A stretch of DNA of 36,609 nucleotides from an uncultured Bacteroidales bacterium (GCA_937926785.1 CALBBQ010000015.1:1-36609); one strand, 5' to 3'. Shown: positions 25,696 through 34,222, counted from the first letter of the stretch. Program-made: numbers and translations. The notes: generated by a model from the letters alone, not told the origin.

Positions 25696-28600
25696 TTATA
25701 CTTCAAAACCAATCAGAGTGATATCGTCGGTTTGAGCTGATTTTCCCTGCCAAGCTTCGAGCCTGCTTTCCATTCTCGTCCCGATGCTTTGAACAGTGTC
25801 AAACGGATTTTCCATAAGAACCTCTTCAAACTGTTTTCGGCCAAAGCGTTTTTTATGGGTAAACGATAGTTGGTCAAAAATTCCGTCGGTGGTGAAAAGC
25901 AAAATATCACCGGGTTTTATGCTCAATTCTACCTGAGGTATATTAGGTACGAACCATTTACTACCCACTGGTTTACCCCCTGACCGATGCAATAAAATTT
26001 CAGCATTAGACCCATTGGTTCTGGTAAGTTGATAAAGAGGGAAATGTGTGCTGGCATACCTTGCAATTCCACTTTTTCTGTTAACGCAGCAAACTGCTAG
26101 TTCCAGGCCAATAGCGGTATTTGAGTTGTGCCTTAACAATTCAAAGCCTATAATTTGCATCAGGTGTTCATGCATTTCAACAATTAATTCAGAAGGGTTA
26201 ATTAATTTATGGTGATTGTAAAGCTCATTGAGCAGGGTTAAACCCATCATACTTACAAAACCTCCATGCACACCGTGCCCCGTGCAATCGGCTACAATCA
26301 GTATAAAACCATCACAATCACCTTTAAGCCAATAAAAATCGCCACTTACAGTATCCTTAGGTTTATACATTACAAAGGCAGAACGCAGTATGGCTTCCGC
26401 TTCCGCGCTTGATGGCATAAAACTGAGTTGGAGCGATTTTGCAAACTCCAAGCCTTCGTTTATTTGGTAAGTCTTTAATTTTAAACTTTCACTTTGCTGT
26501 CCAATGACCTCTGCCTGTAGTTTTAGCTCCTCGTTTTGCATCAGGATTTCCTTGGTCTTTTCAGTTACGGCTTTTTCCAATTCATCGCGATTTCTTTTTA
26601 TTCTGCGTACTCTTCTTATTTCGTATAGGTACACAGAGAGTGCGGTTAGAGCAAGAAACACCAGAAAAAACCATGGACGTAGGTAAAAAGGTAAACCCAC
26701 AATAACTGAAAGGGTGGCAAGCTCATGGCTAACAGAGCCATCGGGGCGGGAGTAGTAAACCTTAAAGGTGTATTTGCCGAAAGGCAAATTGGTGTAGCGG
26801 GCAAATTGCGATGTGGTTACTTGAGCTTTTCCTGAATCCTCAAATCCTTCAAGCCAATAGGTGTATGCAATCTTGCCAGGCGAAGTATAATCGGTTGCGC
26901 TAAACCCGATTTCCAACCATTTGTGGTTTGTTCTTAAAAACAACGTTTGGTTTTCGGGGAAATTTAAAACCGTATCATAATCTGTTATGCACGATATGAT
27001 TTTGATTTTCTCAAGGGGGATATCATCTCCTTGATTGTAAGGGTTGAAGATGTTAACGCCATGGTCGCCGGCAACAATTAACGTGTCGAAGCCCCATTGT
27101 ACAATGCTGGTTATCAAACCATCCTGAAGGTCTATCTGTTTGCCTGTTAGGTCAACTCGTTTAAGTTTTTTGCTGTAGCGAAATACCCCTTTATCGGTTC
27201 CAATCCAGTAGTTACCCAGCCGGTCCTGGTTTACTGCGGTAACAATGGTTGAGGGTAGTCCGTTTGTTTGATTGATTAGTGTAAACCCTCTTTGGTCGGG
27301 GGGGAGTATGGCAAGTCCCTTGTCGGTTCCAAAGAGCATATTACCATTGGCATCCTCAAATATGCAGTAGGTGGCAGAGGTTAATGGGTACGAGGTGGAG
27401 TCGTAGGGCAAATGAGGGAAGTGTTCAATGGTATGGTTTTTACGATTAATGCGGTCAACCCCTAAACCTGTAGATGAATACCCCACCCATACGAAACCTT
27501 GGGAATCTTCAAATAGTCTGTAAATCAATCTTGATTGAATTGCTTTACTCCCGGGGGAGTAGTAGCTTTCAAAACGTTGTTCGCTGGCAATGTATTTTGT
27601 AACGCACTTATCTGAAACTATCCATACATCACCCCCCGCATCGGTGGCTAACGATTTAACCTGCGATGATGGTAAGCTATCCTTACTGGTTGGGCAGGGC
27701 TTGATGCTCGATACTTTTTGGTTACTGAGGGATAAACGGTAAAAATTTTCGGAGTTTGAGAACCAAACATTTTCAGCGCTATCAACTGTAAGGCAGGTTA
27801 TGACTTGCTCGCTGAGGTGACGGGTTTTTTTACTACTGCTGTTGATAGTAAGAAGTCCACTGGTGGTAGCAGCCAGAATCAGGTTCTTATGAACCATGAG
27901 AGCGTTTACCTCAACCGAATCAATTCTTGAGAGCCTATCATGGTGTTTAATGGTGTATAAACCCTGTGTGGTACCAATAAAAATTGTGCTATCGTTATCG
28001 GTAATAGCTTTTACCTGGGGCAGGTTTTGAAGCTTAAGTATTTGCTCAAAACTATTGTTACGCTCGTTCCAACGGTAAACAGCACTTGGATTTGCAGCGT
28101 AAAGGTGTTTTCCGGCAAATAGCTGGGTGAAGGTCAATTTGGAGGGAACAGGGTTAAGATTTTTTTTGTTTTTAAGGTTTACCGGGTAAATCTTGCCATC
28201 GGACAAAAGCAAATAGAGGTTGTTCTTATAAAATACCGATTGACGGATGGGAGCTTTTAGCCATAAGGTTTGTTGAGGCTCAACTCCAAAATTGTGGACC
28301 TGAAGTTTGAGCTCGTTAATGGGTGTAAACACAAAGCATCTCTCTGAACTCCAGAGGGAAATACCGTTAAACATCCATCCATTGCCACTTGCTATAATGT
28401 TATTGTTGTCGTGATTATAAACGCTTTTGGAGTTCTGTTGGCCATAGATAGTGTAAAGTCGGTTGGTATAGCTGTTCAGTAAGGGGTCGAATTCTTTAAG
28501 GTTTATTCCCCAAGACCCCACAAGGGCTTTACCATCGGATGTAGAAACCACGTGTGTATACCAGTAGTACTGGTCAGCATCAAAGCGCTGGAACATCTTT

Positions 28601-29928
28601 TTATCAAGCCAAAAGCGATTTAAAGCACCACCGTGGCCATTCCATAGGGTAATCAGCAACGAGTTGTTTTTCGATGGGGCAATTGAGGTAACCCAGTTTG
28701 AGCCAATGCTATCGGGGCAGTCGGCATACCCGAAACGGGTAATCCTTTTAGTGGCATTGTCGTAGCAAACCAGTCCCTTATTCTGGGTGCCCATCCAAAT
28801 TTGTTTGGGGTAAACAGGGAGCATGCAGGAAATCTGGTTTGATGGAAGGCTGTTCAGGTCGGCCAGCTTTCGCAGGTGAATGGAGCTATGTGCTTTAGCG
28901 CTAAGCATTGATAATCCGTTGTTTGTTCCAAACCAAACGTTACCCTGCCTGTCGCGGTAAATGAACCTAATCATATTGTCGGCCAACGACTCCGGGTTGC
29001 CCTCGTTTCGTAGGTATCGCGTAGCCGTGTTGTTCACCGGGTTGTAGAGCACTGCTCCAAAGTGGTATCCTCCCATCCATATCAGACCATCGCCATTGGG
29101 GCAAATGGTGTAAACCGACCTTAAAGGCAGGACACTTACTTCCAGGCTTTTTTTGTCGATACGGTACGAGTAATCTGCAAAATTTGCCACCCAAACCGAC
29201 TTGCCATCGTCGTATAGGTTAGCAATCGAAGAGGTTTTCAGTTTTCTGTGGTTAGCGGTATCGGCTTTGAGAAAGGAGGTTTGCCAGCTGCCCGAACCCG
29301 GGTCAATCCGGATGAGTTCTGTTGAACCTCCCCCAATCATTACCCCATCGGAAAATTCTGTTATGGCATGGAATGGATATATTTCGTTGAATTTGTAGTA
29401 GTGAAGTAAGAATTTAACGGTTTTTTTGTTAAAATCGATGCAGTTGAGAGTTCCGTTGTGCCTGTCAATCCATAGCCTGCCCTTGCTGTCGAAGTAAATA
29501 TCCCTAACCCATTGGTGCCCCTTTAGGGGCTCACCGAAAGCTGAGTCGATGCGTTCGAAGCTATCGGTTTTGGGGCGGTATATGCAAAGGCCATTTTTTG
29601 TGCCCACCCAAAGGTTCTTGTTACTGTCAATTGCCAGGGAGCTCACATAGTTGTGGGGGAGTTGCCCCGGTGAGCTACCTCCCTGATAGGTTTTAAATTG
29701 ATGCCCATCGAATCGAATAAGCCCATCTTCGGTGGCAAACCACATAAACCCGTACCCATCCTGAATCATATCGGTGAACAGGTACGAGCAAAGGCCATCG
29801 GTTTTGGAGTAGTTTTTAAACTTTACGTAGTCGTTCCGAATTATTCTATTGAGTTCAAGTTGAGCCAGGGTTGAAAGACTTTGAGCAAAGGCCAGAGCAA
29901 AAAAGGTAAGTGAACGTAGAAAGATCAT
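25696..29928 (-). CDS. Periplasmic Reg_prop / Y_Y_Y sensor with cytoplasmic SpoIIE phosphatase
   Basis: A 1410-residue inner-membrane sensor. The order is: signal peptide (about 1-22); two seven-bladed propellers built from Reg_prop lines such as GFMWFATEDGLIRFDG, NLWVGTKNGLCIY, NVWFGTNNGLSML and NYWIGTDKGVFRYS (about 40-960); a Y_Y_Y domain (about 1005-1080) with YTYWLEGFED and LPFGKYTFKV; one membrane helix (about 1084-1105); a charged coiled coil (about 1108-1165); and a PP2C-type SpoIIE domain (about 1190-1408) with SGDFYW, DCTGHGVHGGFVSMMG and LLFTTDGIFDQ. The metal-binding aspartates are present. The architecture resembles hybrid two-component sensors, but the output is a serine phosphatase rather than a histidine kinase, which suggests control of an anti-sigma partner-switch. 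It starts 2 bases after the M20D gene. Confidence 0.9.
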   Translation of the reverse strand: MIFLRSLTFFALAFAQSLSTLAQLELNRIIRNDYVKFKNYSKTDGLCSYLFTDMIQDGYGFMWFATEDGLIRFDGHQFKTYQGGSSPGQLPHNYVSSLAIDSNKNLWVGTKNGLCIYRPKTDSFERIDSAFGEPLKGHQWVRDIYFDSKGRLWIDRHNGTLNCIDFNKKTVKFLLHYYKFNEIYPFHAITEFSDGVMIGGGSTELIRIDPGSGSWQTSFLKADTANHRKLKTSSIANLYDDGKSVWVANFADYSYRIDKKSLEVSVLPLRSVYTICPNGDGLIWMGGYHFGAVLYNPVNNTATRYLRNEGNPESLADNMIRFIYRDRQGNVWFGTNNGLSMLSAKAHSSIHLRKLADLNSLPSNQISCMLPVYPKQIWMGTQNKGLVCYDNATKRITRFGYADCPDSIGSNWVTSIAPSKNNSLLITLWNGHGGALNRFWLDKKMFQRFDADQYYWYTHVVSTSDGKALVGSWGINLKEFDPLLNSYTNRLYTIYGQQNSKSVYNHDNNNIIASGNGWMFNGISLWSSERCFVFTPINELKLQVHNFGVEPQQTLWLKAPIRQSVFYKNNLYLLLSDGKIYPVNLKNKKNLNPVPSKLTFTQLFAGKHLYAANPSAVYRWNERNNSFEQILKLQNLPQVKAITDNDSTIFIGTTQGLYTIKHHDRLSRIDSVEVNALMVHKNLILAATTSGLLTINSSSKKTRHLSEQVITCLTVDSAENVWFSNSENFYRLSLSNQKVSSIKPCPTSKDSLPSSQVKSLATDAGGDVWIVSDKCVTKYIASEQRFESYYSPGSKAIQSRLIYRLFEDSQGFVWVGYSSTGLGVDRINRKNHTIEHFPHLPYDSTSYPLTSATYCIFEDANGNMLFGTDKGLAILPPDQRGFTLINQTNGLPSTIVTAVNQDRLGNYWIGTDKGVFRYSKKLKRVDLTGKQIDLQDGLITSIVQWGFDTLIVAGDHGVNIFNPYNQGDDIPLEKIKIISCITDYDTVLNFPENQTLFLRTNHKWLEIGFSATDYTSPGKIAYTYWLEGFEDSGKAQVTTSQFARYTNLPFGKYTFKVYYSRPDGSVSHELATLSVIVGLPFYLRPWFFLVFLALTALSVYLYEIRRVRRIKRNRDELEKAVTEKTKEILMQNEELKLQAEVIGQQSESLKLKTYQINEGLEFAKSLQLSFMPSSAEAEAILRSAFVMYKPKDTVSGDFYWLKGDCDGFILIVADCTGHGVHGGFVSMMGLTLLNELYNHHKLINPSELIVEMHEHLMQIIGFELLRHNSNTAIGLELAVCCVNRKSGIARYASTHFPLYQLTRTNGSNAEILLHRSGGKPVGSKWFVPNIPQVELSIKPGDILLFTTDGIFDQLSFTHKKRFGRKQFEEVLMENPFDTVQSIGTRMESRLEAWQGKSAQTDDITLIGFEV

Positions 29929-29930
29929 GA

Positions 29931-31094
29931 TTACTTGTGCAAAAGTGAGAAAATGGCATTAAAAAGAAGTTTGTGTGCAACCGTTAGAGCCTCTTCGGAG
30001 GGGTTAAAGTTGTTGCGGTGCAGTTGCGGGTTGCTGGCATTAGGGTAACCGGTCCCTATTCTGAAGAATACCGATGGTATAATGTTGCTGAAAAAAGCAA
30101 AATCGTCGGTGGTCATCCGGGGTTCGAGGTCAACTACCATGTTGCTGCCCAGCAGCTCTGCAGCTTTACTTTTAAGCACCTGCGTTAGTTCAGGGTTGTT
30201 GTAAATGGATGGGTAACCCTGCCGGATTTCAAGCCGGCAATCTATTCCGTGCGATTTAGCAACTCCCGACACTATTTCATGGATCAGGTGGTGAGCTTTT
30301 GCGCGCCACGTTTCATCAAAAGTGCGGAAAGTACCGGCAATGGTAACCTCGTCGGGGATAATGTTTGTTGCGCCGTTAGCCTCAATCTTTCCAAACGATA
30401 GCACTGTGGGGATGAGCGCAGGAGCCTTTCGGCTAACCAGCGTTTGGAGGCTGAGAATAATTTCCGAGGCGCACACAACAGGGTCGTTAATCAGGTGGGG
30501 TAGGGCAGCGTGTCCTCCTCTACCTTTCAAAACAATGTAAACCTCGTCGCCCGAAGCCATATACTTGCCGGGGCAAAGCCCAACTTTTCCTACCTCGAGC
30601 TCGGGTAGCACATGAACCCCGAACATGGCATCGGGCTTTAGCTCCTTAAAAAGAGGGCTTTGCGTTATGGCCAGGGCTCCGCCGGGCAGAATTTCCTCGC
30701 CCGACTGAAAAATGGCAACGAACCGGCCTTTCAGGTCGTGGCGTTTTTCAAAAAGGCTTAAAGTAACCCCAATGGCTATGGCCATGTGCATGTCGTGGCC
30801 ACAGGCATGCATAACACCGGGGTGCACCGACGAAAACTCCACGCCGCTGTTTTCAGCAATGGGAAGGGCATCGAGTTCGGCTCTGAGTCCATAGGTTTTA
30901 CCGGGCATGGAACCTTCCACAATTGCCGCAAAGCTCTGGTGGGTTCCAAAGGGTTCAACCCTGACACCTGCTTTCGCAAGAATATCCTTTATATAGGATG
31001 ATGTTTTTTCTTCATGAAACGAAAGTTCAGGATACCTGTGGATGTGCCTGCGGTATTCAACCATCAGCTTTGTAATATCATCGCCGATGTTCAT
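29931..31094 (-). CDS. M20D family amidohydrolase (N-acyl amino acid/hippurate hydrolase-like)
   Basis: A 387-residue zinc aminoacylase/amidohydrolase. Signature segments include ELSFHEEKTS, GLRAELDALPI, HACGHDMHMA, FQSGEEILPGGA, and near the C-terminus RMTTDDFAFFSN. Such enzymes hydrolyse N-acylated amino acids or small peptides in the cytoplasm. No signal peptide is seen. The start overlaps the stop of the upstream TauE-like gene by 4 bases (ATGA), and the sensor-phosphatase gene follows 2 bases later, so the three genes are one operon. The exact substrate is not predictable. Confidence 0.9.
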   Translation of the reverse strand: MNIGDDITKLMVEYRRHIHRYPELSFHEEKTSSYIKDILAKAGVRVEPFGTHQSFAAIVEGSMPGKTYGLRAELDALPIAENSGVEFSSVHPGVMHACGHDMHMAIAIGVTLSLFEKRHDLKGRFVAIFQSGEEILPGGALAITQSPLFKELKPDAMFGVHVLPELEVGKVGLCPGKYMASGDEVYIVLKGRGGHAALPHLINDPVVCASEIILSLQTLVSRKAPALIPTVLSFGKIEANGATNIIPDEVTIAGTFRTFDETWRAKAHHLIHEIVSGVAKSHGIDCRLEIRQGYPSIYNNPELTQVLKSKAAELLGSNMVVDLEPRMTTDDFAFFSNIIPSVFFRIGTGYPNASNPQLHRNNFNPSEEALTVAHKLLFNAIFSLLHK

Positions 31095-31459
31095 CGTCCT
31101 AAAACCATTTTGAGGCCCACCAACAGGATAAAAAAGCCAAAAATCCTTTTGAGGGTTGCTGCCGGTAGTACAATTGAAAATTTTGACCCAAAGTAGCTGC
31201 CCACCACAACGCCGGCCATGAGCAGTAATGCAATTTTCCAGTCAATAAAACCTGCGCGGTAGTAGTTAACCACAGCAAAAATACCAACAGGGAATAGTAA
31301 AACCATGAGGCTTGTTCCCTGAGCCTGGTGCTGGCCGAAGTTGAGGAGGTAAATGAGTGCAGGAACAATGATGATACCACCGCCCAGCCCCAATGCCCCG
31401 CCAACAAACCCGGCTGTTAAACCAATGAGTATTAGTAATAAAAGGTGGTAAAAGCCCAT
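31091..31459 (-). CDS. Half-size TauE/SafE (TSUP) family membrane protein
   Basis: A 122-residue protein with four membrane segments and the family glycine motif GFVGGALGLGGGIIIVPALIY. A second glycine-rich turn (VVGSYFGSKF) precedes IFGFFILLVGLKM. Standard TauE/SafE transporters have two such halves, so this one would need to dimerise. The family moves sulfite, sulfoacetate or other organic anions. The ATG at 31459 is preferred to an upstream TTG, because the hydrophobic core starts just after it. First gene of the operon with the M20D hydrolase and sensor phosphatase. Confidence 0.8.
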   Translation of the reverse strand: MGFYHLLLLILIGLTAGFVGGALGLGGGIIIVPALIYLLNFGQHQAQGTSLMVLLFPVGIFAVVNYYRAGFIDWKIALLLMAGVVVGSYFGSKFSIVLPAATLKRIFGFFILLVGLKMVLGR

Positions 31460-31477
31460 AACGAAAATAATTTTTAA

Positions 31478-31485
31478 CAAATATA
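31478..31485 (-). promoter_or_regulatory. Candidate -7 element of the TauE-M20D-sensor operon
   Basis: The minus strand reads TATATTTG, an exact TAnnTTTG match, 18 bases before the chosen ATG. No TTTG was seen at the right distance. If used, it would exclude the more upstream TTG start. Confidence 0.4.
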
Positions 31486-31540
31486 GAACTGTTTTTGGAA
31501 TGTTTCTTGAAATCTTTCCTTCACTTTACATTCTTATTTA

Positions 31541-31548
31541 TAACTTTG
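31541..31548 (+). promoter_or_regulatory. -7 element of the DUF1573 gene
   Basis: TAACTTTG matches TAnnTTTG and lies 37 bases before the ATG, giving a leader of about 30 nt. A TTTC 22 bases upstream (31515-31518) could be a poor -33 box. Confidence 0.5.
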
Positions 31549-31585
31549 TAGGTACGATTATGTAGAACATTCAAATCAACCGGCC

Positions 31586-32677
31586 ATGAAAAAGATTTTT
31601 GTTTCTCTGCTCGCATTTGGGCTGATGACTTCTGTGAATGCCCAGAATGCAACACCCAAAATATCGTTCAAAACCAGCACTTACGACTACGGTAAGATAA
31701 ATGAGGAATCGGGGGTTGCTTACTACTCCTTTGAGTTTACCAACACCGGAAATTCACCGCTTATCATACAGCGTGTTGCCACATCGTGTGGGTGTACAAC
31801 CCCTGAGTGGCCCAAGGAGCCCATAGCCCCCGGTAAAGGTGGATCAATTAAAGTGGGTTATAACCCTGCCGGGCGTCCCGGTCCTTTTGCCAAAACCGCC
31901 ACCGTTTACTCCAATGCCGAAACCCCAACGGTGATCCTTCAAATTAAAGGGGAGGTAATACCTCGTGTTAAAACTGTTGATGAGATTTATGCTACGCCCA
32001 TGGGCGATGAGCTTAAATTTGATAAAATACATTTTGCCTTGGGTCGCATTTTTTTAGGCAAAACTTACACCGATACCCTTAAGTTCATCAACAAATCGGC
32101 CTCGCCGGTAACGGTTAAGGCCAACACGCAGGGGTTAAACTTTTTGCAGGTTAAGGTGGTTCCTGAGGTGGTTAAACCCAACCAGTTCGGAGCAGTTGTG
32201 CTAACCTATAACCCCGATAAGCGCGAGGAGTGGGGTTTTGTGGTTGACCGTTTTACCCTTTCGGTAAACGATAAGGCTCTGAATAGTAGTCCGCTTACCA
32301 TTACGGCCAGCATTGAGGAGGATTTCTCAAAGCTAACCCAGAAGGATCTGGAAAATGCCCCGCGTGCCGAGTTTAACACCCTGCAGTACGATTTTGGAAC
32401 CGTTAAATCGGGCGATCCCGTTCAGTACGCTTTTGTGGTGAAGAACTCAGGGAAAAGCGATTTGATAATCCGTAAAATTAAAGCCAGCTGCGGCTGCACC
32501 ACAGCAACCCCATCAAAGAGTGTTCTTAAGCCCGGAGAGTCAACTGAAATTTCGGCATCGTTCCGTACTGCCGGTTACTCGGGACGGCAGGGGAAAACCA
32601 TAACCGTAATTACCAACGATCCCAAAAACCCCACCATCATTCTACGCCTGACCGGTAACGTAGATAAAGTTGAGTAG
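31586..32677 (+). CDS. DUF1573 repeat protein, exported
   Basis: A 363-residue protein with a signal peptide (cleavage near VNAQ) and DUF1573/Hydin-type immunoglobulin domains. Domain 1 (about 25-130) has VATSCGCTTPEWPKEPIAPG, and the C-terminal one (about 260-363) has IKASCGCTTATPSKSVLKPG followed by TVITNDPKNP. A middle domain of the same general fold lacks the CGCT motif. DUF1573 proteins are abundant exported proteins in Bacteroidota with no settled function. It is monocistronic, with a candidate promoter upstream and a strong hairpin after it. Confidence 0.88.
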   Translation: MKKIFVSLLAFGLMTSVNAQNATPKISFKTSTYDYGKINEESGVAYYSFEFTNTGNSPLIIQRVATSCGCTTPEWPKEPIAPGKGGSIKVGYNPAGRPGPFAKTATVYSNAETPTVILQIKGEVIPRVKTVDEIYATPMGDELKFDKIHFALGRIFLGKTYTDTLKFINKSASPVTVKANTQGLNFLQVKVVPEVVKPNQFGAVVLTYNPDKREEWGFVVDRFTLSVNDKALNSSPLTITASIEEDFSKLTQKDLENAPRAEFNTLQYDFGTVKSGDPVQYAFVVKNSGKSDLIIRKIKASCGCTTATPSKSVLKPGESTEISASFRTAGYSGRQGKTITVITNDPKNPTIILRLTGNVDKVE

Positions 32678-32705
32678 TAAAGTAGCATAAGCAAAATAAG
32701 TGATA

Positions 32706-32728
32706 AAAGCCGGCTTTTGGCCGGCTTT
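32706..32728. terminator. Perfect 9-bp hairpin terminator between convergent genes
   Basis: AAAGCCGGC (32706-32714) and GCCGGCTTT (32720-32728) flank a 5-nt loop. The A and T ends let it work from both sides, for the DUF1573 gene and for the convergent NifX-like gene. The core GCCGGC is the same as in the terminator at 4423-4440. Confidence 0.7.
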
Positions 32729-32831
32729 ACGATTTCAGGAAGGTGAATTTACTGCACTGTGTGGGCTTGGGTTAGCTTTTACTCGCTGGTTTTACCTGCC
32801 TGGCATACCGGTAGCCCTGCTACAGCAACAA

Positions 32832-33209
32832 TTAGTGGTTGCAGCTGTGGTTATGCTCGCCATGGTGGTGCTCATGGTGGTTGCAGCTCTCGCCCGAATC
32901 GGCGAGCTCGCCTTTAAGATACAGGTTAACAGCTTGGTCCACATCGCCCGTGCAGCCCCTAACCACCTGTATGCCATGGGCAGCCAGCACGTTTATGGCC
33001 CCTGCTCCTATACCCCCGGCAAGCATGAGGCTAACTCCCATTTGCTGGAGGTCGGCGGCAATGTTCGATTTGCAACCGCATCCCTGCGCTGAACCAAGGT
33101 TTTCCTTTTTTAACACCTCGCCATTCTCAACCGTGAAGATGGTGTAAAACTCACAGTGGCCAAAATGCTCATCAATCCGGTTTCCCCTTGTGGGTAATGC
33201 TATTTTCAT
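32832..33209 (-). CDS. NifX/NifB-type dinitrogenase iron-molybdenum cofactor family protein with His-rich tail
   Basis: A 125-residue protein. Residues 1-105 match the small cofactor-binding family: MKIALPTRGNRIDEHFGHCEFY, an internal GCGCKSN and LMLAGGIGAGAINVLAAHGI with the glycine turn. The last 20 residues are a metal-binding tail rich in His and Cys (NHHEHHHGEHNHSCNH). The family carries Fe-S or FeMo-type clusters, but most members lie outside nitrogen fixation and are of unknown role. No nif gene is in the window. It lies 35 bases downstream of the DUF134 regulator and is probably co-transcribed with it. Confidence 0.85.
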   Translation of the reverse strand: MKIALPTRGNRIDEHFGHCEFYTIFTVENGEVLKKENLGSAQGCGCKSNIAADLQQMGVSLMLAGGIGAGAINVLAAHGIQVVRGCTGDVDQAVNLYLKGELADSGESCNHHEHHHGEHNHSCNH

Positions 33210-33244
33210 GCTACATCAATTTATAGGTTTAACATTTGATTATA

Positions 33245-33568
33245 TTAGCTTTCTTGCTTATAGGATTCATCACATTGCCCTTCAGCTGGGTTAGGTTTAT
33301 TTATTTGGAGAGCCATGCCATTAATAAGGGCTGTGGCAACTTTTTTCCGTGCCTGCTCCAGTATTCTACCAAAGGTTTGGCGCGAAACGTTCATCTGCCT
33401 GGCTGCCTCCTCGTGGTAAAGCCCAAGGCCATCGGCAAGCCTGATGGCTTCCAGCTCATCCAGTTCCATGATTACCGTTTGAAGCATATTCATGGGTTTT
33501 CCTGCGGGTTTAAAGAGTATGGTATCGGGCGTATGGCAGATTCTTCGGAAACATCTCTTTCTTGGCAT
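33245..33568 (-). CDS. DUF134 (UPF0251) HTH regulator
   Basis: A 107-residue protein with the DUF134 order: MPRKRCFRRICHTPD with a conserved Cys pair, LDELEAIRLADGLGLYHEEAA, and the helix-turn-helix AARQMNVSRQTFGRILEQARKKVA (about 58-80). DUF134 proteins are sigma-70 region-4-like DNA-binding proteins often found beside NifX-like or other metal-related genes, as here. Its own ATG lies in one copy of a 19-bp direct repeat, and its promoter is built around the other copy, which suggests autoregulation. The ligand is unknown; the cysteines may bind a metal. Confidence 0.88.
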   Translation of the reverse strand: MPRKRCFRRICHTPDTILFKPAGKPMNMLQTVIMELDELEAIRLADGLGLYHEEAARQMNVSRQTFGRILEQARKKVATALINGMALQINKPNPAEGQCDESYKQES

Positions 33569-33613
33569 ATGCTCAAAATGTTTTCACAAATGTAGGCATA
33601 TGCTCAAAACGTT
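33564..33613. promoter_or_regulatory. Two 19-bp direct repeats: putative operator for the DUF134 operon
   Basis: GGCATATGCTCAAAATGTT (33564-33582) and GGCATATGCTCAAAACGTT (33595-33613) match at 18 of 19 positions and are 31 bases apart, about three DNA turns. Each contains the palindrome GCATATGC. The first copy covers the DUF134 start codon; the second fills the spacer between the promoter elements. Confidence 0.65.
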
Positions 33614-33617
33614 CAAT
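33587..33617 (-). promoter_or_regulatory. Promoter of the DUF134-NifX operon
   Basis: On the minus strand ATTG (33617-33614) and TACATTTG (33594-33587) are separated by exactly 19 bases, fitting the Bacteroidota consensus with one mismatch. The predicted start is near 33580, leaving a leader of about 12 nt. Confidence 0.55.
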
Positions 33618-33668
33618 GTTAATTATAGCTAAAACCCAGGAGGTGGATTCAATAAATTTATAGATGAG

Positions 33669-33897
33669 GATTTTGGGTTGATGTGAGCACAGCCCACGGT
33701 TTCAACCGTGGGTAGGGGTGTTGTTTAGGAAAAAAGAGGTTTGAACCCAAAATCATAGCCCACGGTTTCAACCGTGGGAAGGGGTATCGGTTTTGATTAT
33801 CGGGAACCGTTTTAACGGTTTCCCGCAGTGGGGGAAAATGGTTAAAACCATTCACCAAATTAGATTTACCCATCAGCCCCACGGCTAAAGCCGTGGG
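33669..33897. repeat. REP-like palindrome cluster
   Basis: Five inverted repeats lie in 230 bases. CCCACGGTTTCAACCGTGGG occurs twice, at 33693-33712 and 33759-33778; a related CCCACGGCT/AGCCGTGGG occurs at 33878-33897. Between them lie an imperfect palindrome at 33801-33825 (CGGGAACCGTT / AACGGTTTCCCG) and a short one at 33837-33852. An 11-bp inverted repeat, GATTTTGGGTT (33669-33679) and AACCCAAAATC (33744-33754), encloses the first. This resembles the REP sequences mobilised by REP-associated tyrosine (Y1) transposases; no such transposase is in the window. Confidence 0.75.
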
Positions 33898-34222
33898 CAA
33901 AATTACCCCGTTCCGATTCCTTTCAACCACCATTTATCCACCATCCCATTTTCGGACATCCAATTTCCCAAACCCTAAACCATTAACGGACAAAAAATAC
34001 CCCTTTGTGATATGTAAACAATTATAAAACAAATACATATAAATTTTGGCACTGCTATTGATATTCTCAATTAAACGTTCTGTGGCTTGTAGTTTAAAAA
34101 ACAGGTTAGCGTTCATGGTTTGAAAATAGCCTTTGGTCAAAAAAAAGGGTTAAAGAGCTGCCAAGCACCTAACCTTTTTGCCACTTAACCGTAAATAGCC
34201 ACAGCACCAAAAAAGAAAAAAG

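Noticed and set aside
33658..33933. 91-codon open frame on the minus strand across the palindromes
   Set aside because: Its peptide contains repeated (F/Y)PRLKPWA lines that are simply translations of the palindromes. No family resemblance and no sensible start region.
33934..34140. 68-codon open frame on the minus strand
   Set aside because: AT-rich, no recognisable motif or promoter; more likely chance. The two TKGYF-like lines come from short similar words in the DNA.
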